Source of the DNA: Centroberyx gerrardi
Lineage: Eukaryota > Chordata > Actinopteri > Beryciformes > Berycidae
NCBI RefSeq assembly: GCF_048128805.1
Contig: NC_136003.1
Location: 20,604,840-20,668,839, forward strand
Reading direction: 5' to 3'
DNA length: 64,000 nucleotides
The position numbers and the translations under genes are program-made. Shown piece after piece: positions 13,187 to 25,224 of the stretch. The notes under the pieces are model-generated. The model was not told the origin of the DNA and made no database searches. It saw only the letters and a list, made by a program, of their open reading frames with translations. How positions within the stretch are numbered: position 1 is the first letter of the stretch; each line of letters starts with the position of its first letter.

Positions 13187-13486
13187 GGTCTGGAGGAGGA
13201 GGGAGGAGGGAGGAGAGAAACATGTTACCGTGTCATCCTGTGTGATCCAGGCTACTCATAAACATAACACAAAGAGGTTTGTCTGACCAGTTTGAGCTGA
13301 CTTTCTTTCCCAGAGAATCCCTCATACCTACTCTTGTGCTGGTTGACAGAAGCAAGGGAAATGGCATATTGGTGGAGGCTGGTTGGTGGCAGATGACCGT
13401 AACAGCAGATGGGTACAGAGATTACCTGGTTAAGAGGATTCCCACTGGACTCCTCCCCAAAGTTCCTGACAGCACTGGTACAGGTA

Positions 13487-13488
<2 letters not shown>

Positions 13489-13563
<75 letters not shown>
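13489..13563. repeat. (AC)n/(AG)n compound microsatellite
   Basis: About 28 AC units followed directly by about 9 AG units, roughly 300 bp upstream of the mettl26 start codon. Confidence 0.95.
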
Positions 13564-13730
13564 TCAAATTCCAGTTTTTGTTTTTACTTTGACTGACATG
13601 GGTTATAAACTGTTAGAAGCAAATTTTATGTATGTCATGTATGATCTAAGATATCACATAACAGCTATTGTTACATATAACATAATAATAATAATAATAG
13701 CAACCACAACAGCAAAAGCAATATAATCAT

Positions 13731-13815
13731 TATCATCATCATCATCATCATCATCATAGAAAGAAGAAGAATGGCATAATATAATATAATATAATATAAT
13801 ATAATATAATATAAT
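13731..13815. repeat. (ATC)n and (ATAAT)n simple repeats
   Basis: A trinucleotide run (about 13731-13757) is separated by a short A/G-rich spacer from about eight copies of a pentanucleotide ataat unit (about 13777-13815). Confidence 0.9.
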
Positions 13816-14051
13816 CAAGCGGTCTCTTGCTCTTGCTCAGTCAATTGTTTGTACAATTCTTCTTTGTCAATAAAGTTACACTGATGCCTTTTCAGTTGAG
13901 TTCACGTATTGCATTGTGGGTAGGTCAGGAACCTAGTGGAGGACGCCATGTGCTTTTGAGGCAGAAAGACTGAAGTGAAGGGACTGAACTGAAGGCTTGC
14001 CCGGCAGTGACCGTGTGTTTCAGAGGGGCTCCAGGACAGACGGCACCAGTC

Positions 14052-16510
14052 ATGTACTGCACCAGACGCTGCATCCGCACCGCGCTGCGGGCCGCAGCCA
14101 GCACACACCGGTACGGAGCCTTAGCTGAGCGGGGAACCGTCACGTAACGTAACGCCGGGTGTCCGGTTGTGTGCAGGTCTATGCTAGGCTATCTGCTGCT
14201 TCAAGGGCAGAGAACCGGCGACTGGTAGCGTTTTCGGATAGAAAAACGCGCTTTTGATTCTCTAGCTCAGGTGCAATAGAGAAGTTGTTTATTGTCTGCA
14301 GTTATCATGCAGTATGCTGTTCTCCAGATATCTGTTAACTTGGTTAGCTAATGCTAGCTGGTTAGCCAACAGAAAATGTACCTTGACAGGCAGTAAAGCA
14401 CCTACCAATAGTTGTTGCTTTAGGTGAGACTCTCTAGTCTAATGTCACAATTTGCCATGTCGTTAGTTTGCCTGAAAGAAGTGAAGCTGAATGAAGTGAA
14501 GCTGGAAACTACAACTCCCATGTCCTTCCATAAGCAGGATGTGATTGTAACAGCCAAGGTCATGCTCATATGACTGGAGATACAGTGTGCTCATGTTGAG
14601 GAAATAATTGTCAGCTATAGCTGCATCAAGTGCTTCTCTCGTGCACAAACAATACGTTTATGCATTATAAATTGATCACACTGGTAAAATGTTGCCAGGA
14701 AGTAGTCTGATGCATGTTGAGCTATTTATCAAAATTGACACAGTAATAGCTGATAACTACAGGACAGAGGTCCTTGGGACCCAATGTACTGCTGGTTTTC
14801 TATTATTCCAGGTAGTCTTCATTCTTGCCATTTAATCAGGGACCAGTTATACCTGGGATGACAGATTCATGCAATTACTTACCTGGAAAAATATAAACCC
14901 AGCTATATTCTGGGCCCTGAGGACCGGAGTTCAGGACTACAGACACAGTAGGTCATCTAACTGTGATTGATCAATGTATCCTCATTTCCCAGGCAAGAGC
15001 TTCAGCGGCGGACGCCGGCCCTGTGCGCTCTCAGACTTATGAAAACCAGTCCAGCCAGCCACTCGGATGCCATCGCCACCCCTCCGCTAGACGGAGCACC
15101 CAAACAGTATTCCCCCAAAATTCAACAGCTCGTCAACGACATAGCCAGCCTCACCTTATTAGAGGTGTCAGACCTCAATGAGCTCCTTAAGGTATGTGGG
15201 AACATTGTTAATACATACCACAGAACAGAATCTGAACCACATTAAGCATCGTCCGATAGAGTTTATAATGCATCTGTGGTGTCTTGTTCAATGATATCCT
15301 TCTCTGTCTTGGTCACAGAAAACACTCAACATTCAAGATGTTGGAATGATGTCTATGGGAGCCATGGCAACAGCTGTACCTGCAGCGCAGGTGAGAATTA
15401 TTTTACTGGTTGGCTTTTGACTTTTGAAGTGCATACAGCAAGTATTTCATTTATTTGCTGAAGTTTCAGTGAAATGTTTTGTAACTGTGAGGCTATAAAA
15501 CCTCTAAGAGGTTGCAAACATTAAGGCTGCCTTCTAAATATTGAGCTGTACCCATTTTTTGCACAATTCATGTGAAACTTGTGTCAAGGCCTACAGCCGA
15601 TGTGCTGTTTGTGGTATGTTTTAAATAGGGATGCACCGATGTATCGATAGACTATCGTGTCGGCTGATATCAGCTTTTAAAAGCAACATTGGTATTGGTC
15701 CGATATTAGCTTTATTGATGACCGATTGTTGAATTGGCATTTTTGTGACCTTTTTTTCTAGCAATGTGTAGAAGGAACAACTGTCAAATTAACAACAGAA
15801 TAAAACTTGGTCTTTTGTTTAAGCCATTTACCACTTAATTATCTTAAGATTGGCATGTATGGCTGTATCAGTATCTGCCGATAAACATCAGAGCAGAGCA
15901 TCCCTAGTTTTATACATCTGGGACTTCATGAGTAGCAGCTAATGCTTGTTGTAGTAGCTAATAGGGATTCAGTACACAAAGGGAAAAAATAAAAACGTTT
16001 GCTGATTCTTATCCCACGTATAACTAGGCCACGGAAGAGGAGGAGGCGCCAGTCAAGAAAGAGAAGACTCATTTCACAGTAAAACTCACAGAACTGAAGG
16101 CAGCTGAGAAAATCAAGCTCATAAAAGAAGTGAAGAATTGCATCCAAGGCTTGAATCTGGTGCAGGTACGTCTCGTCACTGATGCTGTATCTAGGTGCAG
16201 GATGTTGAATTGATTTATTCTGGTCTAGATAGTCGACTCTCCCCTGTTAAGTCTTACTTTAGGAATGTTCCCCCATCAATGAGATCTATCAAAAGGAATT
16301 TATTTTGTTCAAAGGAGCAGGACGCCAAATCCTGTTCCTCCGAGTGAGGTCACCTCACTAACTCTTGTTCTGTCTCTGTCCCTCCTCACCCAGGCTAAAA
16401 AGCTGGTAGAGTCCCTTCCCCAGGAGATCCGGGCCAACGTGTCCAAAGAAGAGGCAGAGAAACTGAAAGCAGCGCTGGAGGCAGCAGGCGGCACCGTGGT
16501 GCTAGAGTAG
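14052..16510 (+). CDS. mrpl12: Mitochondrial large-subunit ribosomal protein bL12m
   Basis: This is the stalk protein of the mitochondrial ribosome, which recruits translation factors; the human protein is also reported to bind mitochondrial RNA polymerase. Exons: 14052-14110, 14993-15191, 15319-15390, 16028-16165, 16394-16510, summing to 585 nt, 194 aa (human 198). The N terminus [15 protein letters not shown] is Arg-rich and acid-free, as expected for a mitochondrial presequence. [19 protein letters not shown] and the following LNELLK form the N-terminal dimerisation helices. KTLNIQDVG and an Ala-rich hinge follow. The C-terminal L7/L12 domain includes [34 protein letters not shown] and AKKLVESLP, ending in AAGGTVVLE. 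The charged hinge [13 protein letters not shown] starts exon 4. All introns are GT-AG with consistent phases. Confidence 0.96.
14508..14522 (+). promoter_or_regulatory. ZNF143/SBS-like motif in mrpl12 intron 1
   Basis: actacaactcccatg closely matches the ZNF143/THAP11 promoter motif (ACTACAAYTCCCA core). It lies about 400 bp downstream of exon 1 and next to a direct repeat of gaagtgaagctg (14479-14503). The match is seen; use as a regulatory site is inferred. Confidence 0.4.
15626..15906. mobile_element. hAT-like MITE in mrpl12 intron 3
   Basis: A 281-bp element begins tagggatgc and ends gcatcccta, a perfect 9-bp terminal inverted repeat. It is flanked by 8-bp near-identical direct repeats, gttttaaa (15618-15625) and gttttata (15907-15914), which fit a hAT-type target-site duplication. 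The interior repeats ATCGAT/ATCGG-type phrases common in fish hAT MITEs and has no reading frame. It lies between exon 3 and exon 4 of mrpl12 without touching either splice site. Confidence 0.8.
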
Positions 16511-16917
16511 ATCTGTGTGCTGCCCCCCTGCCCGTCCCTCCACCATTTGGCTGCTCATGCACTTATTCCTTAGTTTTCTTTTTTCCTTTTTTACACGACA
16601 AAGAAGAAAGGAACCCAGGGGAAAAGAGAAACAAAGAAATGCCTTCTGACATTACTACTTGCTCTAACAGGTGGGGCGGTGCAACTCGCAGACTGAACTT
16701 TCCAGGCACCTGGCCTGAACAAGACGCCGCCCCGCTGTCTGCTTGTCCATTTGTCTGCTCATCTGTCTGTGTGTTACTTTGTGTAGCCAATGAGCTACAA
16801 TAATGCTGGCCCTGGGTGCCAAGTAAGTCAATCAGTCATTCTGTCTCTGTATATCTTAAACTTTCCACAGGACATAAGATCTGGCTGTAGAGACATGATT
16901 ACCATTGCCTGTGTTGA

Positions 16918-16923
16918 AATAAA
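16918..16923 (+). terminator. Poly(A) signal of mrpl12
   Basis: AATAAA lies about 410 nt after the mrpl12 stop codon, followed within 30 nt by tgatacagggg. It is the first canonical signal downstream of the gene. Confidence 0.55.
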
Positions 16924-17904
16924 CCAGATATCTGATACAGGGGATAGCAGAGCCGAGTCTTTATATTGCTAATAGGATTGTTGATAATGTGATTAAAGTT
17001 GAGATATCCATGTTTCTTTCCACGTGTGTCACATTTGGTTGATGTTGTGCAAACGAAGTACTGTATATGCAAACTAGGAATTTAAATTTCTTGAAAAAAA
17101 TTGAATTGAGAGATCCACTTTTGTTGTTTTGTGTTGCCTTAAATATGTCGTCATATGGTACCAGGACTGAGAATCAATGCATTGCAACTAGGAAAAAGTA
17201 AACATTTAAACTTAGAAAGTGTCCTGATATACTGCTTCTGACCACTAGAGGTCAGAAGATCTCTTGGTCACCACAGACATGATAAAGGTGGTCCTCTGAA
17301 CTGAAATCTGTTTCTATGAAAACTTGCCAGGGATTTTAGTTCATTTTGACAAACGTAAGGCATACAATGTAAAAAAGTGCATCTAAAACATTGTCAAGGA
17401 TGACACTTTAACGTCAGATCTATTTCTAGTGTGATCCTTTAATGTTAATAAAAAATCAAAATCATTGGCAGCACACATGGACATTATTACAACATAAACA
17501 AATACATTTTGATTAATTTCTTAACTAAGGTTAAACAAAAATTGCTAAAATAACTACACAATGCAATAAACATTTCATGTAACACCTGACCTAGAATAAC
17601 CGTTAACGTGTCCTGCAGCCCTACCAAGCAGCCATTGTTTTTTTGGGGGGGCATTTTGCCTTCATTAGACAGATAGTGAAGAGAGGCAGGAGATGCGGGA
17701 AGACATGCAACCAGGTCCTGGTCCAGATTCAAACCCAGGACATTGCAGTAATGGTGCTTTACATCACTGACACCAGGATGCCCTGCCAATGTTTGACTTT
17801 GACCCTAAAGATGGTAGTCACTTCAGTGTAGAAAATAATTCTTAGCTATATGTTATTGAGAGCCAAAAAATGCCCTCTAGCTAAATGTCTCTACAGGCTT
17901 CATT

Positions 17905-18100
17905 ATCATCAGAATCAGAATCAGATTTATTTTCGGCAGGTACATTTTCACATACTAGGAATTTGACTTGGTGAGGTTGATGCAGTGCAATATGCAAGCA
18001 TTTAGACAGACAAACAAGCAGCAATCAAGCTTTACAAATTGAATTTAAATATCAAACGTCAGAGACAAAGAAGAAAAGAAAATACATGCAGTATATACAA
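17905..18100 (-). repeat. LINE 3'-tail-like dispersed repeat
   Basis: The phrase 'cagaatcagaatcag' followed by 'atttattttcggcaggtac' and 'aggaatttgacttggtg' has the form of a widespread fish LINE 3' tail in reverse orientation. Recognition is from memory; the clade is not assigned. Confidence 0.55.
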
Positions 18101-18204
18101 TAAGTGTGGTGACTAAGTGGATTATCGAGGGGCTTTTTACATAGGCCCACTCTCCTAGAAAGAAACCAGGAAGTTGGCCTAATAGGATTAAATACTTAAT
18201 CTAC

Positions 18205-18480
18205 CATCCCAGCCAATATGTCCACATAGGTGCCATATGGGTTAAATGTTGGCTTCATGGGTACCAAGTGAGCATGAGCTCAGAAAGGGCAATTCACCTG
18301 GGACCCATGTAGGTGAACTATCGCCCTTGGGAAAACCTGTACGGGCTAAGTACTGTATGTGTGACCTTAATGGATTTATCATGGGCAAAGACCATGGACT
18401 CAGAATGGGCATCAGGGACCCACTTGGGATAATCATCTGGGTCACAGATTCAAACCCCATGGGGTTAACTGGGTGATGTA
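18205..18480. repeat. Degenerate minisatellite with CCATATGGG/CCCATG-type units
   Basis: Diverged units of the type catatgggttaaatg, catgggtacc, gggacccatgtagg and ccatggggttaa recur through the interval. Similar 'TGGG...CCCAT' arrays are frequent in teleosts. Unit boundaries are too blurred for a reliable period. Confidence 0.45.
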
Positions 18481-19039
18481 TGGTGTAAAGTGCAATTGTG
18501 GTGCAAAGTGAAGCAGATGAATTGGCTGAAAAGGCTGAAAAGAAACAGGACCTCACACTCTTAGCCAAGTCAAATGTTTACTGCAAGAGTGGTGAGTAAA
18601 AGAAACAGGAGGTTATTGCTCTGGAGAACATTCAGATATGAAAGAAAAGGTGAAAAGGCTCCACTAGCGCACATAGATTTAGGATGTAGCCTGAACATTT
18701 AATAATGTGTTAAAACTTAATTTCTTGCCATTTTGGAATCCTTGTTACAGAAAGTTGAAATTTCCAAAGACAAGTTGATATTGACATTGTAGTAAAAAGG
18801 AAGGTAAGAAAAGTTTTACACCTGAAGAAATATTTATTGTGTACATTAATTTGATATGTGATATGTGTCATTGGAAACAATATAGACCTTTACAAGACTT
18901 TCAGTTTTGTTTAATTGCACAATTGCATAAATGCTCAGGAGGTAATAGTTTTGGATTGAGGTTTATTAAGTTGTGCTGTAGAGCTTTCTGGAAGAGAAAT
19001 GACTTTACATACATAAAAGCAAAAAGGAACATCCATATA

Positions 19040-19640
19040 TAAAATATAATTAAAAGAAAGTACAAAGTACATAAAATAGTAATTAAAAAGAGAGTAATAT
19101 AATTAAAAGATAAGTAATAAAGAGAAAATACAAAGTACATAAAATAGAATAAAAACATAGTGGAAGTAGCCTCGACTGTGTGTTTATATCTTTTGGAACA
19201 CCGAATAGAGAACCACAGAGCAAAAGCCAATAGAGCCTAGCCATAAGCCTGAGACGTCACTTCCCCGCCGGGAGTGACCAGAGGTCTACTTCCAGAATTA
19301 ACGTGCAGTAGGAATAGAGTGCAAGTTTTAGAGCTCAATCGTAGGAACATGAAAAGAGAAATGTTTTTAACCTGGATTTAAAAATTGCTACATTTGGGGC
19401 ACGTCTAAGATCTTCTGGCAGTTTGTTCCACTTGCATGCAGCATAACAGCTAAATGCTGCTTCACCATGTTTAGTTTGGGCTCTGGGCTGTACTAGCTGA
19501 CCTGAGTCCATGGATCTAAGAGCCCTATTCGGTTTATATTCTTTAAGCATATCAGAGATGTATTCTGGGCCCAGACCATTCAGTGATTTATAGACTAGTA
19601 GCAGCACTTTAAAATCTATTCTGTGACGATAGTTTCCTTG
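19040..19640 (-). mobile_element. Truncated non-LTR retrotransposon (LINE) remnant
   Basis: On the minus strand from about 19616 to 19335 the translation reads FKVLLLVYKSLNGLGPEYIS, then RALRSMDSGQLVQPRA, FSCYAACKWNKLPEDLR and FKSRLKTFLF, ending at a stop at 19335. This is the conserved C-terminal tail of reverse transcriptases from CR1/L2-type fish LINEs. The A/T-rich 3' side (about 19040-19330) contains two copies of tacaaagtacataaaatag and would be the element's 3' UTR. The 5' bulk is missing, so it is a dead, 5'-truncated copy. Confidence 0.85.
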
Positions 19641-21104
19641 GCCCCTTCAGATGCCAAGGCTGCTTTGTGGTGTTGAGACAGTAATCAGGACCACTGGAGG
19701 AAGTCAGGACATTAAATCACATCAAGTCAGATCAATTTCATTTACAAGTCTGTTTTTATATAAGGCTCGCCAGAAAGTAGTTGGCTTCAATTTGGCTTAT
19801 TTTATTCAGACGAAAATCAAGCGGCATTTGAAATTGGATGCAGGCTGCGCAGGCAAGATAAGAGAAACACCCTGGGGGCCTATCAAACATTTCACACCAA
19901 GAGTGAAATCCGAAAAAACTAACGCAGACCACAGAATTAGGATACTGAACTTCAAACAGAGAAGGAAAGCAAAAGGAACAAAGTAAATAAATAAAAAGCA
20001 GTGACAGTAGACTAGAGGTTAGAGAAGGGTCGCCAGATTGAATATCAAAACCAGCTGGGACAATGTGGGTGAGGAAAGCAAAGGAATAGATAGACTGATA
20101 AAATTGTCAAGTATAATTCTGTTATTTTGCCTAAATTGATGACCGGTGCAGGGCAGAACCCTAATGCAGCATACTACCATTAGGTGTTATTGTTATATGT
20201 GTCATTCCCTGTGTCAGGTCCTTCACTGCTGGCCCCCAGCAGAGCTTCACTGCGTGTCGTCGCTGCTCAAACTTGGAGTGGGCGGTATCCAGTTACTGTT
20301 TCTATCATCTGTCATGAGCCCCCTCCCTCCCGGACCACCTCTGAGTCAGCACACACACTACTGTGCCAAGCTCCCCATTCATACCAGTACTGCCCTACTC
20401 ATTTAAAATCATGTCACGCTTAAGAACCAAAACAGTCACTCAGGCATTAGCGACCTCTACAAAAAGGTAGAAGGTAACTTGTTAACACTAGAACAGACTC
20501 ACACTGACCTTGTTTTCTGTTTCTGACTGCGTGACCCCTTGTCTGACCCTTAGCCTGAACGGTATGGGGAGAAGGCTGCGTCTATTCTCGACTAATGTTT
20601 TTCTGAACCTGATGACCTTTGACCTCTCTGCTGAATCCTGGGATGCCAGGAGGGCCGTACCTTGAGCTGCTGCTTGGTGCCTGTCTTTGACAACTGGTGT
20701 ACCGCATTCACAAAACTACAGCAGCACTCAAGCTGACTTACTATTTTTATATTAGTCACGTACACTTCCACCCAGAAACCAGCTGCACCCTTTTCTTGGC
20801 ACAGCGAGATGGAGTAATTAAGGAGGCTGCTTACTCACACCATTGGAGCCGTCCGGCCATGTGGCAACTCTAAACGTCCAGCTCCTGCCTGAGAAAGCTA
20901 AATGCTGTTTTATATTAAGGACACTTGCATTGTGCTTATCCATTGTGCATTTGATATGAACAGCGGCCCCCCGTCTCCAGCAGCACTGAGGGAAATGGAT
21001 GAAGAAAGCAGCCATGGCCAAGGTTGTGTCAAGAGTGCCAGCAACCTTTGAGACGCCGACACCGAGCCTTTTCCCGTGGGGTTTGTTTGGTTAATGGATT
21101 CAAA

Positions 21105-22039
21105 ATGCAAGAGAAACGCATTTCTCGTTGGTATTTTGGTGGAATCGCCTCCAGCGCAGCAGCTTGTTTAACACACCCACTGGATCTGATAAAGGTAAAA
21201 GATAAAGCTGACTGGATTTATGATCTATTTTTACCCGAGCAAACTTTTAGAATTTACACCATCCAATGAGGCCTAAAGGATCTGCCTTGGTGTTGTATGC
21301 ACATGTACCTTAGGCTTGCACTGGGGGGAAAGTTACAAAAGTAATTTTTAGACTTTGGATGTTTATCTTTTTTCTCTCTAAGATTGAATTTCAGAATAGC
21401 TTGCAGTTTTATGGCAACGAGCCAATTTGCCCACATTTCCCACAATTTCTAGCAGTCACTTTAGCTGCGATGTGCGTAAATGACCTTGATTATGGCAGGC
21501 AATTGTTTTGATGCTTTGAAGTTTGCACAAAGCACTGACATTGCAATACCACAAAGTGACAGAAATGACTATAATGCTGGTTCAGTTTTGTAAATATTAT
21601 CCAGCTACTGAATTGATTTCTTTTTCTCAGTGAATGGTTGTCAATGCATTGTGTATAGGCTGCTGATGTTACTAATAGGACTATGATATCACCTCCAGTT
21701 GTCAGCCATAATTTTAGACTCATATTTTGACCATTTTCATTTGTTGCACACTGGCATCTGCTCTGCATACTCTTAAGACAGTGCCAGACATTTTATTTTA
21801 TTTGTTTACCATATCCCTGACACTTTGTTGACTGCTCTCAACCTACACATGCACATGGTAATTGTCATTGCTTGGGCTAAGAGTCACTTAGCTGCTCCTG
21901 TATGGACATTTCTAGGTGCACCTACAGACGCAGCAGGAGGTGAGGATGAGGATGATGGGGATGACCATTAACGTGGTGAGGAGGGAGGGTTATCTGGCAC
22001 TCTACAGTGGCCTCAGTGCCTCCCTCTGTCGGCAGGTGG

Positions 22040-22093
<54 letters not shown>

Positions 22094-24277
22094 TCACATA
22101 CACACATTAAGCAACTGTGCAGCTGCGCTGTTGTAAGTTGTTTCACTCATTCATTCATGACTGCTTTTTTCCTTTCCCCTAGATGACATATTCTCTGTCA
22201 CGGTTTGCCATCTATGAGACTGTCAGGGACAAAATGAGCAGCAGGAACAAAGGCCTCATGCCTTTCTACCAGAAGGTCCTGCTGGGGGCCTTTGGGGGTA
22301 TGTGTTGTCACACAGCGTGACTGTGGTTGGCATTGTAGTCTTCTTTTTTTTTTTTTTGTCTGATAGCCAAATGATGCATCTCCTCCCATAGGGTTTGCAG
22401 GTGGTTTCATTGGGACCCCAGCTGACCTGGTTAATGTCCGGTGAGTTGTGTGGATAAATTCATTAATAGTTTGAGAGGGGATAGAGTTTGTATCAGGAAC
22501 AGCCTCCTTATAATATGTTTTGTTTTACAATGCTCTTTATATGATGCCCACTGTTTTGTACTTCATATCACATAGTTATTGCATAATTATTATTAGTAAT
22601 TTTATTATTTGATATAGACTCCAAAATGTAATTTTGTCATCCATCAGATAGAGGTGATGGCCTGCTGTTTCATTATGCAAGGTGAACAGAACAGTGGCAG
22701 TCAGCTGCTCTGCCCTGGAGCTCAATTCTGCCCTGAGAACAAAAGTAAAAAGAAAACCAGCAGCTACTTTTTCAGCATTGAAGCAATAAATAAATCAACA
22801 AGAGTGTTGTAACCCTAATGAAAAAGTAATTCCCTCCATAAAAAATGTATGTAGACCAAATTTTGTACTACAACGTGGAACTCAAAGTTGTCTGTGTTTG
22901 ATTAAATGTTGAGATCATGACCATGTTTCGTGTTCATTATTCGTTAATACTAGCTTATTACCCTATTACCCATGCCGATAATGATGAAATGGCTTTGAAA
23001 TATTTCAATTTCACATCTGTTTAGAATGCAGAATGATGTCAAGTTGCCAGCAGAGCTCAGAAGAAAGTAAGTATATTTCAAAATTAGTGTTTTTTTTGTC
23101 TTAGGTGTACATTCTGCACAATATTTACACATGCAGTCAAAGAAGCCTGTAATCTTCCATAGTTTTTTGCAAATCAACACATTGTGAGATTTGTTTTCCT
23201 TCCAGTTACGCTCATGCACTAGACGGACTGTTTCGTGTTTGGAAGGAAGGTAAGGTTCATAAATGCTTTCATTGGGCTTCTTTAGGTCAAAGCAAGAGTT
23301 GGTTTCCTTACTATATCTGCCTATGATACTGTTTTGTCCTAGAGGGAATGAAGAAGCTGTTCTCCGGTGCCACAATGGCTTCTACTAGAGGAGCGCTGGT
23401 CACTGTTGGGCAGGTGAAGACCTCTTTGTTACATGAATGTTGTATCACAAACTGTTACTGCACTATTAGATGTTTGCTGTAATTCTAATGTTTGTCCCTG
23501 CAGCTGGCTTGTTACGACCAGTCCAAGCAGTTGGTTCTGTCTGCTGGTTACCTGACGGACAACATCCTCACCCACTTCCTGGCCAGCGTCTTCGCAGTGA
23601 GTGACTCTTCTGTCATTGTATACTTCACATCGCAGCTGAAATAAGCACAGAGTAATGCCTCCTCTTCTTCTCTTTGTAGGGCGGGTGTGCCACAATCCTA
23701 TGCCAACCACTTGATGTTGTTAAAACCAGACTAATGAACTCAAAAGGGGAATATGGGGTGAGTTTGTGCTTTGTGTACAAGTTACATGAAATTGCCTTCT
23801 ACACACTCTGCCTGCCTCCACCTCCTGCTGGGGGAGCTGGGTCAGGGTTCCTTGGAGGATCTCTGTTGTCTCTCAGTCTACCTGTCATCGCTCTGACATA
23901 ACTGTTTTATTCATGTGCTGCGGAGAGAATTTTCGCAGCTTGACACGTCTAAGCTTTTGTCTCCTTGTTGCAGGGCGTGTTTCACTGCCTGACAGAAACA
24001 GCAAAGCTGGGCCCTAAGGCGTTCTACAAGGTAGACTTCATCTTCACTGACTAAACGGCATAATGTTTCATACAATTCCCTCCAGTCAAGAACATGAGCT
24101 CTGTTTTTTATTTATTTGTTGCTGTAGACGTCTTTAGACTTTATCTCACTCTCTGATGGTATGATTTGTGTCCAGGGTCTTGTTCCCGCCGCTATCCGCC
24201 TCATCCCACACACAGTCTTCACCTTCATTTTCCTGGAACAGCTGAGGCAGCATTTTGGTGCGGTGGTCGTCGTCTGA
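21105..24277 (+). CDS. slc25a10: Mitochondrial dicarboxylate carrier (SLC25 family)
   Basis: Inner-membrane carrier exchanging malate/succinate for phosphate, sulfate or thiosulfate. Exons: 21105-21194, 21916-22035, 22183-22297, 22392-22440, 23025-23066, 23206-23249, 23343-23413, 23504-23596, 23680-23757, 23974-24030, 24176-24277, summing to 861 nt, 286 aa (human 287). Three mitochondrial-carrier repeats are visible by their signatures: HPLDLIK in exon 1, TPADLVNVR across exons 4-5 and QPLDVVKTR in exon 9. Other family landmarks are SRWYFGGIAS, VHLQTQQEV, LYSGLSASLCRQ, TYSLSRFAIYE, RMQNDVKLP, LFSGATMASTRGALVTVGQ, KTRLMNSKGEYG and GLVPAAIRLIPHTVFTF. The C terminus FGAVVVV differs from the basic mammalian tail. 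The ATG at 21105 gives the family's usual N terminus; an out-of-frame upstream ATG is at 21094. Confidence 0.97.
22044..22089. repeat. (AC)n microsatellite in slc25a10 intron 2
   Basis: About 23 AC units begin 8 nt downstream of the exon 2 donor at 22035/22036, in a short intron (22036-22182). Confidence 0.95.
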
Positions 24278-24709
24278 GAGCGGTCCGTAACACCTTGACT
24301 TAAGTAGCCACGGCCGGGCTCCATGACTCCAGTGATCCTCCACAGCTTGGTGCAGTGGCAGTCGAGAGGATGCCAGCGGCAAGCCAATGCTACTCCCACA
24401 AACCCAAACCTAGCTAGAAGTCCACTGGACAGCGCAGCCTGGACAAAGAACTAGGACCAAGAGGAAGTCACATGCCGACATAGCTCTCAGAAACCCATTC
24501 TAACGCTTATTTAATGCTTAACGCATCCATAACAAAAGGAAAGGGACTCATGTTTCATCACAGAAAGTGTCAGGTGAACTGGAGTGATGTGATTTGGGAT
24601 TTTTTTCCCCCCCATGTGCCCTGCAGTGTTATAAACAGAGATGACTTGGAAAGGGACTTAATGACCAGATACTTACCTTGTAATGTGGAATATCTTGCGT
24701 ATTATTGTA

Positions 24710-25219
24710 ATTAAACTGCATTTACTATCAGGGCCCATTGCATGTAATGAATAGTACAGTTATACATGTGACAGTCTGGGGTGTGGATGAAAAGAGAGTT
24801 TAAAAGACTTGTCGTAATTAGAGATCTGTGAAGAAGAAAGTGCATCTGAAATTAACATCAACCGATATACAGTAACTCTTGCATCACTTCAGCCCTTCCT
24901 TTAACTTGCCCTCCTCCGCCCTGCGGGGGGCAGTGTAACACTGGACAATTACAAGTGTGTGTCTATGTTTATATTATGTCTATGATGTCAGTCTGTGTAA
25001 TGATGCAGAAATAGAACAGAGCGATTTGTACCAGACAGTTTTTGATAACCATTGCCAAAGTATGATTGTATATTTTTATATTGTAGACAGTGTTTTCACG
25101 TGTGTGTGGAGGAATGCATAATTTTTACATTCTTAATAGCCTTGCTTGAAACATGCACTCATGAATTTCAAAAACAGCAATAATTTAAGATAATGGAAAC
25201 AAGACTTTTGATTAATAAA
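24710..25219 (+). terminator. Candidate slc25a10 poly(A) signals (24710 and 25214)
   Basis: ATTAAA at 24710-24715 and AATAAA at 25214-25219 lie 0.43 and 0.94 kb after the stop codon. The second is followed by tgtgtgctgttg, a good GT-rich downstream element. Either or both may be used. Confidence 0.5.
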
Positions 25220-25224
25220 ATAAT

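Larger units (their letters stand above)
13187..14051. promoter_or_regulatory. Divergent mettl26 / mrpl12 promoter region
   Basis: The 865 bp between the two divergent start codons must hold both 5' UTRs and probably a bidirectional or paired promoter. Most of the middle is simple repeats: (AC)n 13489-13545, (AG)n 13545-13563, (ATC)n about 13731-13757 and (ATAAT)n about 13777-13815. The unique 150 bp just upstream of mrpl12 includes gcattgtgggtag. No TATA box is obvious. The promoter role is inferred from gene orientation. Confidence 0.5.
16930..21000. other. mrpl12–slc25a10 intergenic region
   Basis: No gene is supported. The stretch is largely retrotransposon and minisatellite debris, listed separately at 17905-18100, 18205-18480 and 19040-19640, plus unassigned A/T-rich DNA. 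Confidence 0.5.

Noticed and set aside
21024-21104. In-frame N-terminal extension of slc25a10
   Set aside because: It has no ATG start (begins at TTG) and the ATG at 21105 gives the family's normal N terminus and length.
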